Source of the DNA: Rubripirellula lacrimiformis | GTDB lineage: Bacteria; Planctomycetota; Planctomycetia; Pirellulales; Pirellulaceae | DNA: 64,000 nucleotides | Reading direction: 5' to 3' | Assembly: GCF_007741535.1 (NCBI RefSeq) | Contig: NZ_CP036525.1 | Location: forward strand, 1,240,001-1,304,000 | In this document: positions 12,801 through 21,176 of the stretch, piece by piece | How the letters are laid out: each line of letters opens with the position of its first letter | How positions within the stretch are numbered: the first letter of the stretch is position 1 | Translations under genes and position numbers: made by a program | Notes under the pieces: generated by a model | The model's database searches: none | What the model saw: only the letters and a program-made list of their open reading frames with translations | Told to the model about the DNA's origin: nothing

Positions 12801-15800
12801 TTACGAGGAACTTGGTGTCGCGGTCAGCAATAATTTTCAACCTACAAGAATCACAGTTGTTCCGCAGCCGCAGTTAGCAATCGACTATTTTTTTCAACGG
12901 GACGTAATCTCAGACGATCCCTTCACTGACGAAATCGAATCCTCGGAAACTTTTTCACTAGGAGTTCAGGTCAAGAACGACGGAGGTGGCGATGCACGAG
13001 ATTTGCGCATCGAATCCGCTCAACCAAAAATCATCGAAAACGAGAAAGGACTGCTCGTCGAATTTGAAATTGTTGGCACGAGCGTCAATGGTGAGCCTGC
13101 CGAGAGAACTTTAACTGCGGAATTTGGTGATCTGGCTTCCGGCTCGTTATCGACCGCTGAGTTTTTGCTTGAGTCGACTTTGCAAGGCTTGTTCACCGAA
13201 TACGAAGCAAGCTTCGAGCATGTTTCCGACTTCGGCAGCCAAGAACTCAGCCTCGTTAAGAGCGTTGAGATTCATGAATTGATCCGGTCGGTCAGTGCGA
13301 CGGCATCGGGTGTCGATGATGCGATTCCGGATTTCTTGGTCAATGACATCGCCGATCCACTCGATCTGCCGGACACGCTCTACCTTTCCGATGGAACAGT
13401 GTTGGATGTTTCGCTTGGTAGCGACGTTGTCGCCGCTTTGATGCCGACGCTTGCCGACTTGACGGTTGATGTTTCCGCTACGGTTTCAGCGGGTTGGAGT
13501 TTTCTCCGATTTGACGATCCGAGCGATGGCTTGTTCGATGTGATAGGTATCCGCCGATCTGATGGCACGATGCTCGATCCCAAGAATTTTTGGCAAACCG
13601 ATCGGACGTTCATTGGGTTGGGGCAGCGGCCAATCTACGAGAACAAGCTGCAATTGCTGGACTTCAACAGCACCGGTCAGTACGAACTGATCTATTCCAA
13701 CGGTGACGTCGAGGGTCCGTCGGTGGATTCGGTGTCCGGCGTCGACTCGGTGACTGACTCGGCGGTCAGCCAGTTGCAAATCGAGTTCAGCGAAACCATT
13801 GATGCTGGCAGCGTGGAGGTCAGTGATTTTCGCTTGCTTAAAAACGGACAATCGATCGACACGATCGCACTCTCTGTTTCAGCTGTCTCAGGAACTACTT
13901 TCACGTTGGACGGACTTGCACCATTGACGATGGATGACGCCGTCTACGAACTTGAAATCGCTCTCGACGGCATCACGGACCAAGTCGGCAATTCTGGCGA
14001 GGGTCTTTCGGCATTTACTTGGGTCAAAGGCGAAGCGGCACCAGCGGTCATCGAATTCGCTGGCGTGCCAGATCGCATTACGAACTCGACCATTGACACG
14101 ATTCGTCTCGAACTAACCGAACCGATTGAAATCGACACGCTCTCCGGCGCGACATCGTTGACACTGGACGGTGTGAATCTGCTGGATGCCACAACGACGT
14201 TTACCGAGATCGAAGCTGGCGTTTACGAAGTCGGAAATCTGCAAACTCTGATGAGCAGTGATGGAGAGTATCGGTTCTCGGTCGACGCGACTCAGTTGCT
14301 TGATTTGGATGGGCTGGCTGGAATCGGGTCACGGTCCGCGTCCTGGACCCTCGACCAAACGGCTCCCGCAGTCGTTGAAGTGATTCAGCCGTCAACCAAT
14401 CCCCGAAACACGCCCGTCCAACCAATCGACGTGCAGTTCAGCGAGATCATCGACTTGTCATCGCTTTCGGTAGATGACCTGCGACTTACCCGTGACGGCG
14501 GCAGTGAAAATCTTTTGGCCGACGAAACCAGGATCACGTTCGAGGATCTTGGCGACGGACTCTATCGAATCGGTGGCATTTCTTTCGTGCAAGGCTTCCT
14601 TGCCGATCCACAGGTGGCCAGCTTCACCGTCACCATTGATGGAGCCAGCATCAGTGACTTGGCAGGCAACGACGGAGTCGCCAGCGCATCGACAACCTGG
14701 ACATTCGATTTGGCGCCCCCCGAAGGCCCGACGAATGTTCGCTTGTCATCCGCCGACGCCGCAATTGACGGCGATACGGTCGGCTCCGAAAACGTCATCA
14801 TTAGCGGTGATCTCGCCGAGGCTGGATTGAGGATCAGGATCACTGACACAGTCACGAACACGCAGTACGGTCCGTTTGATATTCCAGGAACCCAATTTGC
14901 CCTGCCAATCGAGCTGACGTCCGCTGGGCGTCACGCCTTCACGATTCGCACCATCGATCCGGCGGGGAACACGACGGACACCGATATCAACGGACTATTT
15001 CTTCAACCAGCCCCGGTTGCGGTTTTGGAAACCGACGGTATTCCTGGTCGATTCACTCGCAGCGGGTTTGACTCAATCGATGTCACGTTCGTTGCACCTA
15101 TCATGGCCGACGGCATTTCAAGTGACCTGTTGACGATTCGGCGGAACGGAGGCGCAAACTTGGTTGATAGTGGCATCGCTACCTCACTATCGGAAGATGG
15201 TCGCACGCTAACGATTTCGGGGCTTACCGATGTCGTCAACTCCGAGGGCGTTTACACGCTTGCATTGGATCTCACCGCGCTGAACACTCTGACGGGAGTT
15301 CCAGGCAGTAGCCCGTTCACGGCAAGTTGGACTCTCGACACCCAGTCGCCGAGCAGTGTGGTCCAACCGCTTCAGCCCGACCAAACGATTCCGTCGTTTG
15401 TCCTTTCGGTCACCGGCAGCGATCCGCGACTTCCCGGCGGCCGTATCGGAAGCGGCATCGAAGCTTACGATATCTTCGTATCTACCGACGATGGACCGTA
15501 TGAGTTCTATCGAAGGCTCACCGGACGGACCTCGACTAACTTCGTGGGTGCCGAAAACACCTCCTACGGTTTCTACAGCGTCGCGGTTGATCGAGCTGGC
15601 AATACGGAAGCGGTACCCGCTGAACCGGATGCTACAACAAAAGTTGGGCGACTTGGTCCGGCCATCGAGCAGGCTCCTGTGCAAACGGGACTTGATTCCC
15701 GATCGAATGTTGACGTTGTGAGCTTTGAGTTTGATCGCGTGACCAACCTGCCATCACTCATCAACGACGGTCGGATTGTCGACGCAGTGACACTCACGAA

Positions 15801-16668
15801 TTTCGGCGTGGATGGAACCGAGAATGAGGTTCGTGATCTGTCCGCCGATCAATTCCGGTTCGAGACTGACCCAAAAACTGGAGTTGGAAAGCTGATCTGG
15901 TCGCTTGACAGCTTCACTGACAGCCGAAACACGTTGCCTGATGGATTCTATGCCTTCGAGTTCAACGCCGACTTCATGACCGACGTAGCGGGCTTTGCCC
16001 TCGACGGCGACACCAGCGGTTCCAGCGGCGGAACCTACCAGAAGACGTTCCACCGCCTTACCGGTGATGCCGACGGGAACGGAGTTGTCGACGCTTTAGA
16101 TCGCTCGATCGTGCTTGATTCGCTCGGTCGTTTTTCAACCGCCGACAATTTCGACGCCAATGCTGACCTGGACCGAGACGGCCGGATCAGTGTCCGAGAT
16201 CGCATCGCTGTGATCCGAGCGAATGGACGATCGATTACGCCACCCGTTGGGATGTCATTGTCAGCCACCCAATCCAGCGTTGCTAAACCAATCGCTTACG
16301 AGGACACCAATCGTGACGGTCGCGTTTCAGCACTCGACGCATTGATGGTCATCAATCAGCTGAGTCGGCTGTCTGCCTCCTCCGTTGCTGGTGCGGAAGG
16401 CGAAAGTGAATCGCTGGTATCAAGCCGCTATGACGTCAACGGCGACGGCACGGTGTCGGCGCTCGATGCGCTACAGGTTATCAACAAACTCGGCCGTCAA
16501 TCAGTTACGGGGAATGCAGAGTTCGAATCCCTCGCTCCCACTGAAACCACGACCACTACAATCGACTCGGTCTACACTTCAGCAACCGCCCAAATGGATG
16601 ACGGGGAAGACGACGATTTGTTGCAAGTATTGGCCGACGATCAGGCAAGACTCAGCTTGACCCAATGA
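862..16668 (+). CDS. Giant modular surface protein with dockerin-like C-terminus (5268 aa)
   Basis: Residues 1-29 carry a basic stretch followed by MEPLEKRNLLA, the planctomycete 'LEPRxLL'-type N-terminal motif of very large exported proteins. Modules in order: about 194-1137, six beta-rich units of roughly 150-170 residues (two rounds of an A-B-C set); about 1243-1512, two PPC-like beta domains; about 1513-2395, seven CARDB-like units recognisable by SW(T)...DRVYLS...GNADDV...EFLFEENN; about 2395-2802, four Calx-beta-like units; an eighth CARDB-like unit to about 2925; a central region (about 3240-4010) with cysteines and lower GC; about 4290-4950, Ig-like repeats of the SbsA type; about 5065-5215, four calcium loops such as DADGNGVVDALDR and DVNGDGTVSALDA, i.e. 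two dockerin-like pairs. The likely role is adhesion or cell-surface architecture, which is inference. The ATG at 862 is chosen because the LEPRxLL-like motif sits at its usual distance from it. Confidence 0.9.
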   Translation: MARKREVGKKQRRSVLRMEPLEKRNLLAAAITPCGPPTILELVSDQSVVRESVHPALASERLMSHSVPEGESVVTAVWTDPSGGDWSDRTKWQSGQLPGASDVVLVDLDPDATLFVSSGTNEVAEVQLSGEIHIGSGSLSAARIGVWAGQITLAGGTLSNTSVVSTSSEAIFSGVAGSLRNVILDGNGSISALGSDSIINVNGGLTLNGDLTITGTRTSSGENFRAGLSFGSNESLSGSGQVFLNTVNATDDVAALAFLELEGFSSNVETLSIGSDIEIGGDGGSIYTTQSSDLVAIGGAVTGSSSGDLFIRRATGPLAVTDLAGNVTLEGPFDNLQLTSVGETQLDLSQVTSLVGVSLTGDVLFGPGSDVNINGGLAIDGEVTLAGSDVPASLTFQSNEAINGTGAIRFSDENATSGSAINSLFLEGVSNLVETLTVRPGIAIGGGPGTIATTQSSDEIRIEGLVMGGDSGPLTIRRATGPLTVDDPSGNVSLVGRFDGLALTATEGTRVDLQNVTDLIGATINGDAVITPGSHVEVNGGLTINGELALAGSDVPATLTFGGSETVGGTGTLRFSNENAIDEISNNFVILEGVSSNVETLTFGEELRIIGDHGQIIPQSSSDTITIAGPVRGEGEGRLLLANLNGTLTIDDVLGGASLSGNIADLTVNATEGTTLDLSGVDNLARSAFNSDLTITATTSDSVIDVNGGLTLNGDLTITGTRTSSGENFRAGLSFGSNESLSGSGQVFLNTVNATDDVAALAFLELEGFSSNVETLSIGSDIEIGGDGGSIYTTQSSDLVAIGGAVTGSSSGDLFIRRATGPLAVTDLAGNVTLEGPFDNLQLTSVGETQLDLSQVTSLVGVSLTGDVLFGPGSDVNINGGLAIDGEVTLAGSDVPASLTFQSNEAINGTGAIRFSDENATSGSAINSLFLEGVSNLVETLTVRPGIAIGGGPGTIATTQSSDEIRIEGLVMGGDSGPLTIRRATGPLTVDDPSGNVSLVGRFDGLALTATEGTRVDLQNVTDLVGATINGDAVITPGSQVEVNGGLTINGELTLAGSDIPATLTFGGSETVGGTGTLRFSIENAVGETSNNIVILEGVSSNVETLTFGGGTTITGGSGAILPSQPSDQIAVEGKFIVGPGTDIELGRTVGQPAEIVVQISGNETATPRLRGSGQFSLPSVLRIESEEDFVPSPESLITVLQFDQLVGEIGEVLGDEIASFRTTPLAEGGSLVLVNVPHSLATRMFVVADGDNTSRQNAKPFVPAADELGTGLLRAGGLGILSPDGDARNDWWSFQASAGDELAISIDELTGTPASDITVLVHDDSGPVWDLTTQISGGDGHFSGFEVAVDGVYYFQLTSNRNEIATYTIRLDVARDFDIERDAVGSFDVLGQPTTLQTNVNGTTVGYKVAGKIDSRDSEIPDQDFFDIGSVRAERSIIAYLRTPSGSTLDPQMNIRDANGQVVSLRPNPNDPRIVRFDVPSDGNFLIDVSAVAGDGPEASYVVDVFVQPTDGLGFSDLSVGNLQISDDSPQSGQTLDVTWTVGNYGAVATADDEWTDKVVLSVNDRFGDADDVLLSEIQRIASLAINETYTQTASVQIPVGIAGAFYLFVETDAQDQVAEFLFEENNVTSLNIDVTVTPNADLRASEVVAPAMSFVGEPATVTWTVANVGSSSTGDGTPNGSVDSWLDRVFVSVDDVFGNADDVLIAEVTHDGVLNGGESYLGTWSGNVPEELDGRYQWFVRTDVNDAVYEFDDVAPNVAATDGVVIAPNRFADLVPTQIVSPGTAISGLAIPITWTTANRGFRDATGSWTNRFYLSADDTFSGDDVLVGSEAINQTIAIDSTANHSVDIVLPERIEGDFHLILVVNADGAEYEFLFSDNNEIATTAIMVMRRLEPDLVPEIVGSPTTIQLNLPFDFSYTVGNRGAGDTVGTWTDRVYLSSDSKIDQGDLLIKEIVSPSGSLPLTPLGATYAFIDSFTIPFGFDPGEYNLLLITNALGDELETDESNNTLVLGPLSVESPPVPDLVITSVTAPAFSGSGEQITVSWTGVNAGAVDFAETTWSDRIYLSIDAEFGNADDVVLGTFAQTRSLTAGGGNYVDSRMVTLPSGIEGDYFIYVEVDAINNVPEFIFEGNNVSSATVLPVARNYPDLEATTFVAPASGRRGDPLQLSWTVTNVGDDSSVSTRWTDRVVYSGDAVLGNADDIVLADVQRLTSLAKTTFYDVALTLDELPLDLPLGSGTLFLIVNADVAVDENSATTNNVGSRTFLVEERVFIDLAVQPNLIVAPATIEAGSQFDLVWTVKNLGVTPAVGPWEERVYLSDSPTGGGRQLLGSFRFESDLAASADIVRQRTFTMPITGHAGDVYFVVEVDATNRVIESDESNRFVSSTPTEVPLKLSVSTNTNRVTEGQTAARLVVSRNGSPSTALTVNLSADVASQLDLPTQVTIPAGQYSVRVPVAATLDGVVDGDQLVVVSANASGYPSATIPLTAVDVDVKELTLEFDFESLDEAQVGTATVTHNGSTATELIVAIGVSPRVELSAPIRVTIPAGQNSASFDVTAVDDDQLENNDTVTLSLTAPGFRGAIESTLINPSDVPSVTLTLPTMIAEGTQSGAAFGQVTLDAVQPRDVSLLLTSSDSSSLFVLPTVTIPRGSRTASFALFSNDDALLNGTRNVDVTAAAIPTGGGPALEDILAAGSIAVTDNDGPTLRVSFDRNVVAEYAATTATVFRNTATDDALTVTLATDDPSELQIPASVVIPAGADSVSFTVSGIADRLADGDQRATLTANADAFQAGLSTILVADVDRADLLADGLVTPASGTVGENAAVQWRVLNDGVAPARGRWTENVFWSSDRIVGDDQQVETVDFQGPLGFGQSYSRSAIVTLPTMPGQYFLIVQVDANDSVREVLETNNYVVSASAITIEAPYTATVSSGIETASVGTPVSLAGTATKVDGSPAVSVDVAVNISVRGTNRVLPATTDADGNFAVTFVPLPGEGGQYSVSATYPGIAPTDSQDAFQLLGLQPTEGFDFINLTSGATTTQTITVRNLADVDLSGLTVEAIDIGTGLTVTPRIADGANTLPASESFQLEYDLGSGTATFGETGFTLRISTTEAPNLDIPITVDVLAPTARLVASVETIESTMVVGEQTTIEFELENRGGADSGPIEFLLPDGAPWLSVSSGHRIANISPGGLTTVTLLLSPQIDLELTQYSGLIVARTEGDDLAVQFRLQATAETVGDLTVRVVDEFTFYKNDAPLVDGAIVRILDPITRELVATNAVPVSSFKANAEGEQNVAAAGDFFFQALARGKYVLEVSAENHETKTSLVDIQAGDGNEVEVFIPRNFVEYNWSVEEIGVEDRTRISVEAVFETNVPAPVVVVESNIDLNMLEFIGDSKTFVIQYTNHGLIDAIDIQLFFDEHPALEIKPLVDSLPVLSAKSTISIPVVITLRNPAVETSSLRSARFAEGEAVSRQQLFTTPDTLFDLGNVPCDLEVYTTYRYICGDYFLLSSIPIPVLGISCTPKGGIGTGSGSGGGFGGFGRTEIVDLGNFGRGRKPRETLDQNPIVIRREDPVISVPFNCDDCVLGTAIAVGNLLAQLSSLPISVIPDLQDCSQGIAGFLTGTGNQTGIGIGNSCSQVGLGLVKTRLDKVGKSIPLLNLYLFAQDLIGFINDVAEACPEFPWEPLDELPPIPEPNLARSAEGEQDSIAVSINDQLSRLDRMGTLFSQLAAPEVYFYGSQGFVANLDIAVAQDWTSLLRSVSLDDSGAISVVSESEKDQLYRSPSRPAGLIDEDIDRFVDRLNRTVLYWSEGIFIASDVPLGNSEDFIDLEVWLGEMQIAESAQSEIANAGVADVYSGISATGNELLSLFSRYSADGVCAEVRIQISQDVVQTRQAFDATLEISNETAEDLASLQASIVVLNGDGEDVSDLFGIELIEQTGFVNANVGDTLAAGSGGQFQWRLVPSADAAVDDSTEYFVTGNLAYEELGVAVSNNFQPTRITVVPQPQLAIDYFFQRDVISDDPFTDEIESSETFSLGVQVKNDGGGDARDLRIESAQPKIIENEKGLLVEFEIVGTSVNGEPAERTLTAEFGDLASGSLSTAEFLLESTLQGLFTEYEASFEHVSDFGSQELSLVKSVEIHELIRSVSATASGVDDAIPDFLVNDIADPLDLPDTLYLSDGTVLDVSLGSDVVAALMPTLADLTVDVSATVSAGWSFLRFDDPSDGLFDVIGIRRSDGTMLDPKNFWQTDRTFIGLGQRPIYENKLQLLDFNSTGQYELIYSNGDVEGPSVDSVSGVDSVTDSAVSQLQIEFSETIDAGSVEVSDFRLLKNGQSIDTIALSVSAVSGTTFTLDGLAPLTMDDAVYELEIALDGITDQVGNSGEGLSAFTWVKGEAAPAVIEFAGVPDRITNSTIDTIRLELTEPIEIDTLSGATSLTLDGVNLLDATTTFTEIEAGVYEVGNLQTLMSSDGEYRFSVDATQLLDLDGLAGIGSRSASWTLDQTAPAVVEVIQPSTNPRNTPVQPIDVQFSEIIDLSSLSVDDLRLTRDGGSENLLADETRITFEDLGDGLYRIGGISFVQGFLADPQVASFTVTIDGASISDLAGNDGVASASTTWTFDLAPPEGPTNVRLSSADAAIDGDTVGSENVIISGDLAEAGLRIRITDTVTNTQYGPFDIPGTQFALPIELTSAGRHAFTIRTIDPAGNTTDTDINGLFLQPAPVAVLETDGIPGRFTRSGFDSIDVTFVAPIMADGISSDLLTIRRNGGANLVDSGIATSLSEDGRTLTISGLTDVVNSEGVYTLALDLTALNTLTGVPGSSPFTASWTLDTQSPSSVVQPLQPDQTIPSFVLSVTGSDPRLPGGRIGSGIEAYDIFVSTDDGPYEFYRRLTGRTSTNFVGAENTSYGFYSVAVDRAGNTEAVPAEPDATTKVGRLGPAIEQAPVQTGLDSRSNVDVVSFEFDRVTNLPSLINDGRIVDAVTLTNFGVDGTENEVRDLSADQFRFETDPKTGVGKLIWSLDSFTDSRNTLPDGFYAFEFNADFMTDVAGFALDGDTSGSSGGTYQKTFHRLTGDADGNGVVDALDRSIVLDSLGRFSTADNFDANADLDRDGRISVRDRIAVIRANGRSITPPVGMSLSATQSSVAKPIAYEDTNRDGRVSALDALMVINQLSRLSASSVAGAEGESESLVSSRYDVNGDGTVSALDALQVINKLGRQSVTGNAEFESLAPTETTTTTIDSVYTSATAQMDDGEDDDLLQVLADDQARLSLTQ
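1460..2418 (+). repeat. Exact 959-bp direct repeat, copy 1 (inside giant gene)
   Basis: This segment is identical, by reading, to 2975-3933; the spacing is 1515 bp, exactly 505 codons, so the frame is kept. Similarity continues beyond 2418 with scattered differences up to about 2680. It encodes the A and B beta-rich units and the start of C. Identity including silent positions points to a recent duplication or gene conversion. Confidence 0.92.
2975..3933 (+). repeat. Exact 959-bp direct repeat, copy 2 (inside giant gene)
   Basis: Second copy of the segment at 1460-2418, offset 1515 bp. The first mismatch on the right is at 3934 (G against A at 2419, Val against Ile). From 3934 to about 4190 the copies remain similar with occasional changes, then diverge completely. 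Confidence 0.92.
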
Positions 16669-16731
16669 TCGTCAAGTAGTCTCACTATTCCCAATCACCG
16701 AAAACCCCACCTAGACGGGATACACATCACC

Positions 16732-17403
16732 ATGTTTTTACGACTGTTACTGATTCCACTGATGGCCTTAATGGCGACGGTTGCGTCCTCCGCCCCGGTG
16801 CGACTCTTGTTTCCCGATTCGACGTTTACACCGGGAAGCCAATTCTTTTTTTCGGTTGAACTGCCCACCGCGACGAATCTCGGCTCCTACCAAATCGATC
16901 TGCTGCTGTCGGGAAGTTCTGGTACAGCAGGTGTCGACTACTTTTTCGATTTGGCCGGAACCGACGCGGCAATGACGGGATACGTTTTCCCGTCTGATGG
17001 ACAATTCTTTGATACAGTGAACCTTGATTCGGCAATGTCGCAGCGTCTAACGTTGTCCGACATCAACTTCGACGGAATGGACGTCAATGGAGCAGGCGTG
17101 GTTTCTGGTACGAACGACGCTATCGCGAATATCGTCGTTTCGACACTGCCTACGTTCTCGGGCAGTTTGATGTTTTCCGTTGATGCAGACGCTTTGATCC
17201 TAGATACGCCAGACCTGACGCCGACTTCGATCAATGAATTTGCGACGATCCAAGCTGATACCGTTGCCGTGGCCCCGCAAACTGTCACTGCCGCCGCGGT
17301 CCCCGAACCCTCGGGCATCGCGATGCTGGCGGTTGCAGCGGTAGGCGTGCTAACTCTGCGTCGCAGGAGGAAGATTGCGTTTGGTGAGTCGAAACTGCGG
17401 TAA
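16732..17403 (+). CDS. PEP-CTERM domain protein (223 aa)
   Basis: A secreted protein: residues 1-20 form a signal peptide (MFLRLLLIPLMALMATVASS) and the C-terminus has VPEP, a hydrophobic segment and an RRRRK tail at about residues 189-217, the complete PEP-CTERM sorting signal recognised by exosortase. The middle part (about 25-185) is beta-rich and resembles cohesin-like or generic PEP-CTERM exported domains ('F-T-P-G-S-Q-F-F-F-S-V-E-L', 'Y-Q-I-D-L-L-L-S'). That is interesting beside a dockerin-bearing giant protein, but the cohesin resemblance is weak and should be treated as inference. It starts 63 bp after the giant gene on the same strand and may be co-transcribed. No exosortase gene is in the window. 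Confidence 0.85.
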   Translation: MFLRLLLIPLMALMATVASSAPVRLLFPDSTFTPGSQFFFSVELPTATNLGSYQIDLLLSGSSGTAGVDYFFDLAGTDAAMTGYVFPSDGQFFDTVNLDSAMSQRLTLSDINFDGMDVNGAGVVSGTNDAIANIVVSTLPTFSGSLMFSVDADALILDTPDLTPTSINEFATIQADTVAVAPQTVTAAAVPEPSGIAMLAVAAVGVLTLRRRRKIAFGESKLR

Positions 17404-18021
17404 TGCTTTCGTTGACGCCGCTTGCGCATCGCTTCTACGAGGTGGGCGTCAACCAACAAAAGATGGCTCATCCCTCGGAAGCGCGCGACGCACAGCCCGA
17501 GGTTTTTGGAGACACCTTTCTGGTGTCCCATGGCTTTGACGGAAGTGTCCCTGACGAAAAATGATTCGCCGCGGACAGGTCACGCCATTGACGCACCATC
17601 ATCAAGGCCATCCCGTGTCGAGTTAGACCTCGGCAGAGCTGGATTCCGTTTCGCCTGGCAATTCCAGTGTAACGCTCGATAAAGACGCTCTCAAACACTA
17701 TGGGACAACGGAGCCATTCCTAGAATACCGTTCGCTCACCCTTCCGACGGATGAGCCATTTTTTTACCCATCAATTTTCTAACCCCATTTCCCTGATCTG
17801 CGAGCCGATCGCCCGATCGCGGTTCCACGCTTAGCAAGCACCCGTTCGTGACCATCAACAGGAACGAGCAAGCGAACGTTGGGTTAAAAAATTTGTGGAT
17901 TAAAAGATTGCAGGCGTTCAAAGCCATAGGCCGTGAACGATTACAACATAAATTGGCTAGCGGCAGGCCTGGTCGCTGAATCGTCCAAAGTGCGTGACAG
18001 CGTCTTGCGAGCGTGGTTAAG

Positions 18022-18100
18022 AAGTTCGAGTTCCAGTTTAAGTTGGGTGCTGGAATACGGTTCGAAAACTCGAACTCGAACTCGAACTTAAACTCGAACT
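18022..18100. repeat. CTCGAA hexamer array, site 2, with inverted partner
   Basis: The right part (18065-18100) is a run of CTCGAA units containing AACTTAAACTCGAACT. The left part (18022-18044) carries the reverse complement elements AGTTCGAGTT and AGTTTAAGTT, so the two sides could fold into a hairpin. The core matches sites 1 and 3. Confidence 0.8.
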
Positions 18101-18109
18101 ACTTTGTCC

Positions 18110-18131
18110 AGGCGAAGCTCACGCTTCGCCT
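18110..18131. terminator. Perfect 9-bp hairpin past thiC
   Basis: AGGCGAAGC (18110-18118) and GCTTCGCCT (18123-18131) are perfectly complementary with a TCAC loop. The hairpin lies 42 bases beyond the thiC stop on the minus strand; a second, smaller stem (18144-18148 with 18154-18158) lies between. No T-tract follows on either strand. It may end transcription from thiC or protect its 3' end. Confidence 0.5.
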
Positions 18132-18172
18132 CTCTCTAACAGTCCTGCCCCTTGCAGGGCTCTCGAGGCAGC

Positions 18173-19561
<1,389 letters not shown>

Positions 19562-19648
19562 TTACGCCGTGAAATGTCGAGTGTGAACCTGCTTTTATAC
19601 GCTGCGGGCGGCCAATCGAGTAGTCGCCATCGGCTGGCCCGGTTTCGG

Positions 19649-21127
19649 CTACAGCGTCTTCAGGTACTCCAGCACCGCCCGTTTCTGGTTCTCGTCCAGC
19701 TGATCGGGATAATCGTGCCCAGCACGGCTTTTGCCAAATCGGCGTGTGTCGAAATAGCTGCGGCGGATCGCGACGTCGGGTTCGGTCAGCGGCACTTTAT
19801 CAGCCAGTTGGATCGAAAAACCGACCCGCTGCTGATCCATTTCCTGTCCGGTTCTGCGCCAAACCACTGGCCGATCGGACGGATGCAACACATGCCACAG
19901 GGTGGGGACGCTGCCGTTGTGGAAATAAGGCGGGCTGGCCCACACACCGTCCAGCGGCGGGGCAACGTAACCGTCGGGATCGACGATCGTCGCGGCATGG
20001 ACATCGTCGGGCCGATCCTTCGCCAAATCGCGGGGGTGTTCCCGCGTTCCGGGACCCTCGTCATCGGTTGCGGCAACCGCTTTTTCGCGATTAAACCAGC
20101 TGTCGGCGTATTTTTGTCGGCCTGCGATGGACAGTGCCCGCAATCGCACGGGATCCGTACCGATGTCTTCGATAGGAATCCGCCGATTGGGATAGTGTTC
20201 GTCGTCGCCGTAGGTGCCATGACACTGAGCGCAGGTTTGGTTGAACAGTGCCCTGCCCTGTTGTGCCAGATCGGTATCGATTGGCCCGCTGTATCGGGGG
20301 GGATCCAGTGACGACAAATAGGCGTACACGTCACGGAATTCGTCTTCGTGATCTCGGAAAAACTCGGGACCGTTCTCGGGAATCAGTGCGAACTGCATCA
20401 GCCCTCGATGCCCCTTGGCGGCGAACCCGTCAATGTACATCGACGGCCGTTTACCGAAGTGCCACCACGGTGGTGCGTCCATGTCGTGATGCGTGAAAGA
20501 ATCCAGCGGTGCGTCGACCAAGTTCAGTTCGGTATCACGGCTGGCCATCAATCCCATGCCAAAGACCACCGCATTGGTGGTGCCGTTGGTCGTCCCCAGC
20601 GGAATGATCAGTGATCCGATGTCCATTCGAGACAGGGGTTTGCCCAGTTTGAACTTCGTCGCACGAATCTCTTCGGTCATCGTTTGCAATGCGAACCGGC
20701 TGTTCGGCGCACCGGGCGTCGGTGTTCCATAGACGCTGCCGCCGTGGCAGGCAAAGCAGTTCATCGTCCAGTTGCCGGTGGCATCGTCCACGACGTACTG
20801 CAGCGGTTTCGGGAAATCATCGCCTTTCCGGTCGCCGTCTGTTCGGTGATCGGGGCGAGCGGTCAGCCCGTATCGGTCAAAGGCCATCGCGCGACGCTCG
20901 GCGGGCGTCGATTTTTCAGCCTGGCTGCGGAGAGGCTCGGGCCACGACCGCCATGTCTGGTTGAACACGTCTTCGGTGAAATCGTTCGATAACAGCGGAG
21001 TTTCGGTCAACACACGGTAGCCCCGTTGGGCTGCGTCCAGGTTGCCTTCGTCCGCGCCGCATCGTTGTCCTGCGATCGCCAGGACGGACAGGATGGCAAA
21101 CAGGTACCGGGTTGACGAAGATTTCAT
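19649..21127 (-). CDS. Exported dihaem cytochrome c protein
   Basis: The N-terminus MKSSSTRYLFAILSVLAIAG is a signal peptide, so the protein acts outside the cytoplasmic membrane. Two c-type haem sites are visible, CFACH near residue 124 and CAQCH near residue 299, the second in a context (GRALFNQTCAQCHGTYGDD) typical of cytochrome c or dihaem peroxidase-like proteins. A late segment, PPLDGVWASPPYFHNGSVPTL, is the well-known block of the MauG/cytochrome-c-peroxidase-like group and planctomycete cytochromes. The electron partner is unknown. An alternative GTG start lies two codons upstream at 21133. It is followed at 144 bp by thiC on the same strand, but no functional link is evident. Confidence 0.85.
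   Translation of the reverse strand: MKSSSTRYLFAILSVLAIAGQRCGADEGNLDAAQRGYRVLTETPLLSNDFTEDVFNQTWRSWPEPLRSQAEKSTPAERRAMAFDRYGLTARPDHRTDGDRKGDDFPKPLQYVVDDATGNWTMNCFACHGGSVYGTPTPGAPNSRFALQTMTEEIRATKFKLGKPLSRMDIGSLIIPLGTTNGTTNAVVFGMGLMASRDTELNLVDAPLDSFTHHDMDAPPWWHFGKRPSMYIDGFAAKGHRGLMQFALIPENGPEFFRDHEDEFRDVYAYLSSLDPPRYSGPIDTDLAQQGRALFNQTCAQCHGTYGDDEHYPNRRIPIEDIGTDPVRLRALSIAGRQKYADSWFNREKAVAATDDEGPGTREHPRDLAKDRPDDVHAATIVDPDGYVAPPLDGVWASPPYFHNGSVPTLWHVLHPSDRPVVWRRTGQEMDQQRVGFSIQLADKVPLTEPDVAIRRSYFDTRRFGKSRAGHDYPDQLDENQKRAVLEYLKTL
20251..20258 (-). other. GGGCAGGG octamer (KOPS-like) on minus strand
   Basis: The octamer fits GGGNAGGG, the FtsK-orienting consensus known from E. coli. It is one of ten such sites in the window, all on the minus strand (see findings). 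Function here is inferred only from the consensus and the polarity. Confidence 0.35.
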
Positions 21128-21176
21128 GATCACGGTCGCAGGGAATGGATTCGATACAACCTAGGATAGACCGCGA

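Larger units (their letters stand above)
17404..18172. other. Intergenic region between convergent genes
   Basis: This 769-bp stretch separates the PEP-CTERM gene (plus) from thiC (minus). Short open frames are present on both strands (for example 17422-17682 plus and 17468-17698 minus), but none shows a recognisable motif or a good start, so I do not call them. It holds the second CTCGAA array with an inverted partner (18022-18100) and two small hairpins next to the thiC stop codon. Confidence 0.6.

Noticed and set aside
17422-17698. Short open frames on both strands in the 17.4-18.2 kb spacer
   Set aside because: No good start, no motif, overlapping each other on opposite strands; they might be remnants of a decayed gene but nothing supports a call.
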